From assembly GCA_017464025.1 (NCBI GenBank), contig JAFUEI010000032.1, positions 1 through 50,942 of the forward strand: a stretch of 50,942 bases of DNA, read 5' to 3'. Every line of letters starts with the position of its first letter. Position 1 is the stretch's first letter. Made by a program: the position numbers and the translations under genes. The DNA is from Paludibacteraceae bacterium. GTDB lineage: Bacteria > Bacteroidota > Bacteroidia > Bacteroidales > Paludibacteraceae. A model generated the notes under the pieces. That model made no database searches, was not told the DNA's origin, and saw only the letters and a list, made by a program, of their open reading frames with translations. This document shows positions 50,626 to 50,942 of the stretch, piece after piece.

Positions 50626-50942
50626 ATGAGACGAATCCTACTTCTGTTTGTCAGTTGCGTGATGGCGCTGTCCATGTCCGCAGCCGAACTCAACATCTAT
50701 GCCTCCGGACTGAAAGCCGGCGGTATGGGTGCCGACAAGAAAGTGCAGGTGGACTACCTGCTCAATGCTCCGGCCACCACGCTGGAGATTCATGTGCTCA
50801 ATGCAGACAACTCTGTTGCCCTCAATGTGCCTCTTACCGATGCCGCGCTGCTCACCAAAGGCCGTCATACGGTAGCTGTGGACGTAAGCACACTCACTGT
50901 CGGATCCTACAACTGGGAAATCAAAGCCGCTGCCGCCGCCAC
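50626..50942 (+). CDS. Exported propeller-module protein (family member 2), cut by the window end
   Basis: The first 105 codons are present. The signal peptide (MRRILLLFVSCVMALSMSAA) is followed by LNIYASGLKAGGMGADKKVQ, YLLNAPATTLEIHVLNAD, LTKGRHTVAVDVS and SYNWEIKAAAAA. This aligns along its full visible length with residues 1-105 of the 44342 protein without an evident gap of more than a few residues. It is therefore a tandem paralogue placed after the amidase gene. The rest lies outside the window. Confidence 0.85.
   Translation, partial: MRRILLLFVSCVMALSMSAAELNIYASGLKAGGMGADKKVQVDYLLNAPATTLEIHVLNADNSVALNVPLTDAALLTKGRHTVAVDVSTLTVGSYNWEIKAAAAA

Overview
The window comes from a GC-rich Bacteroidales bacterium, most like a Prevotellaceae-type gut or oral member. 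The support is a SusC/SusD fructan utilisation locus, many promoters of the Bacteroidetes form TAnnTTTG (several with TTG or TTTG 19-20 nt upstream), a Bacteroidetes-type ParE, the altronate pair UxaA/UxaB, and a PorZ-like protein together with a C-terminal sorting domain, which point to a working type IX secretion system (T9SS). The genus is an inference.

Layout. 1-281: repeat-rich control region of the fructan locus. 282-11925: complete fructan (levan/inulin) operon: susC, susD, surface glycan-binding lipoprotein, two GH32 enzymes, fructose permease, fructokinase. 11926-12665: terminator, then a consensus promoter driving a structured RNA of about 390 nt that ends in intrinsic terminators. 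12666-14754: AT-rich pair, a radical SAM protein and a frameshifted polysaccharide pyruvyl transferase. 15087-16365: a GT2 glycosyltransferase carrying a REP-like insertion, and a small ORF. 16355-18929 (minus): small membrane-anchored protein, parE, tRNA-Asn. 19047-24065: PfkB kinase, plsC, GH13, UbiA-type prenyltransferase, maf. 24143-25348: AAA ATPase behind a palindromic operator-like site. 25361-31729 (minus): uxaB, uxaA, then outer-membrane protein, lipase-like lipoprotein and a second lipoprotein. 31866-36205: rdgB, porZ-like, acyltransferase, HTH protein. 36195-41835 (minus): nucleoside kinase, SPOR protein, folE, and a GH20 hexosaminidase gene broken by an in-frame TAA. 42292-50942: GHL10 glycosidase and a set of exported proteins.

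How the genes work together. In the fructan operon polymer is bound and cut at the surface, imported by SusCD, hydrolysed in the periplasm, and the fructose is taken up and phosphorylated. At the right end, three genes (44342, 46963 and the cut-off gene at 50626) share an Ig-like N-terminal segment, and the two complete ones also share a propeller-like module. In one of them the module is fused behind a peptidoglycan amidase and ahead of a T9SS sorting domain. Next to them lie a TolB-like propeller and a GHL10 enzyme. This exported, cell-wall-linked family is the best candidate here for an undescribed system.
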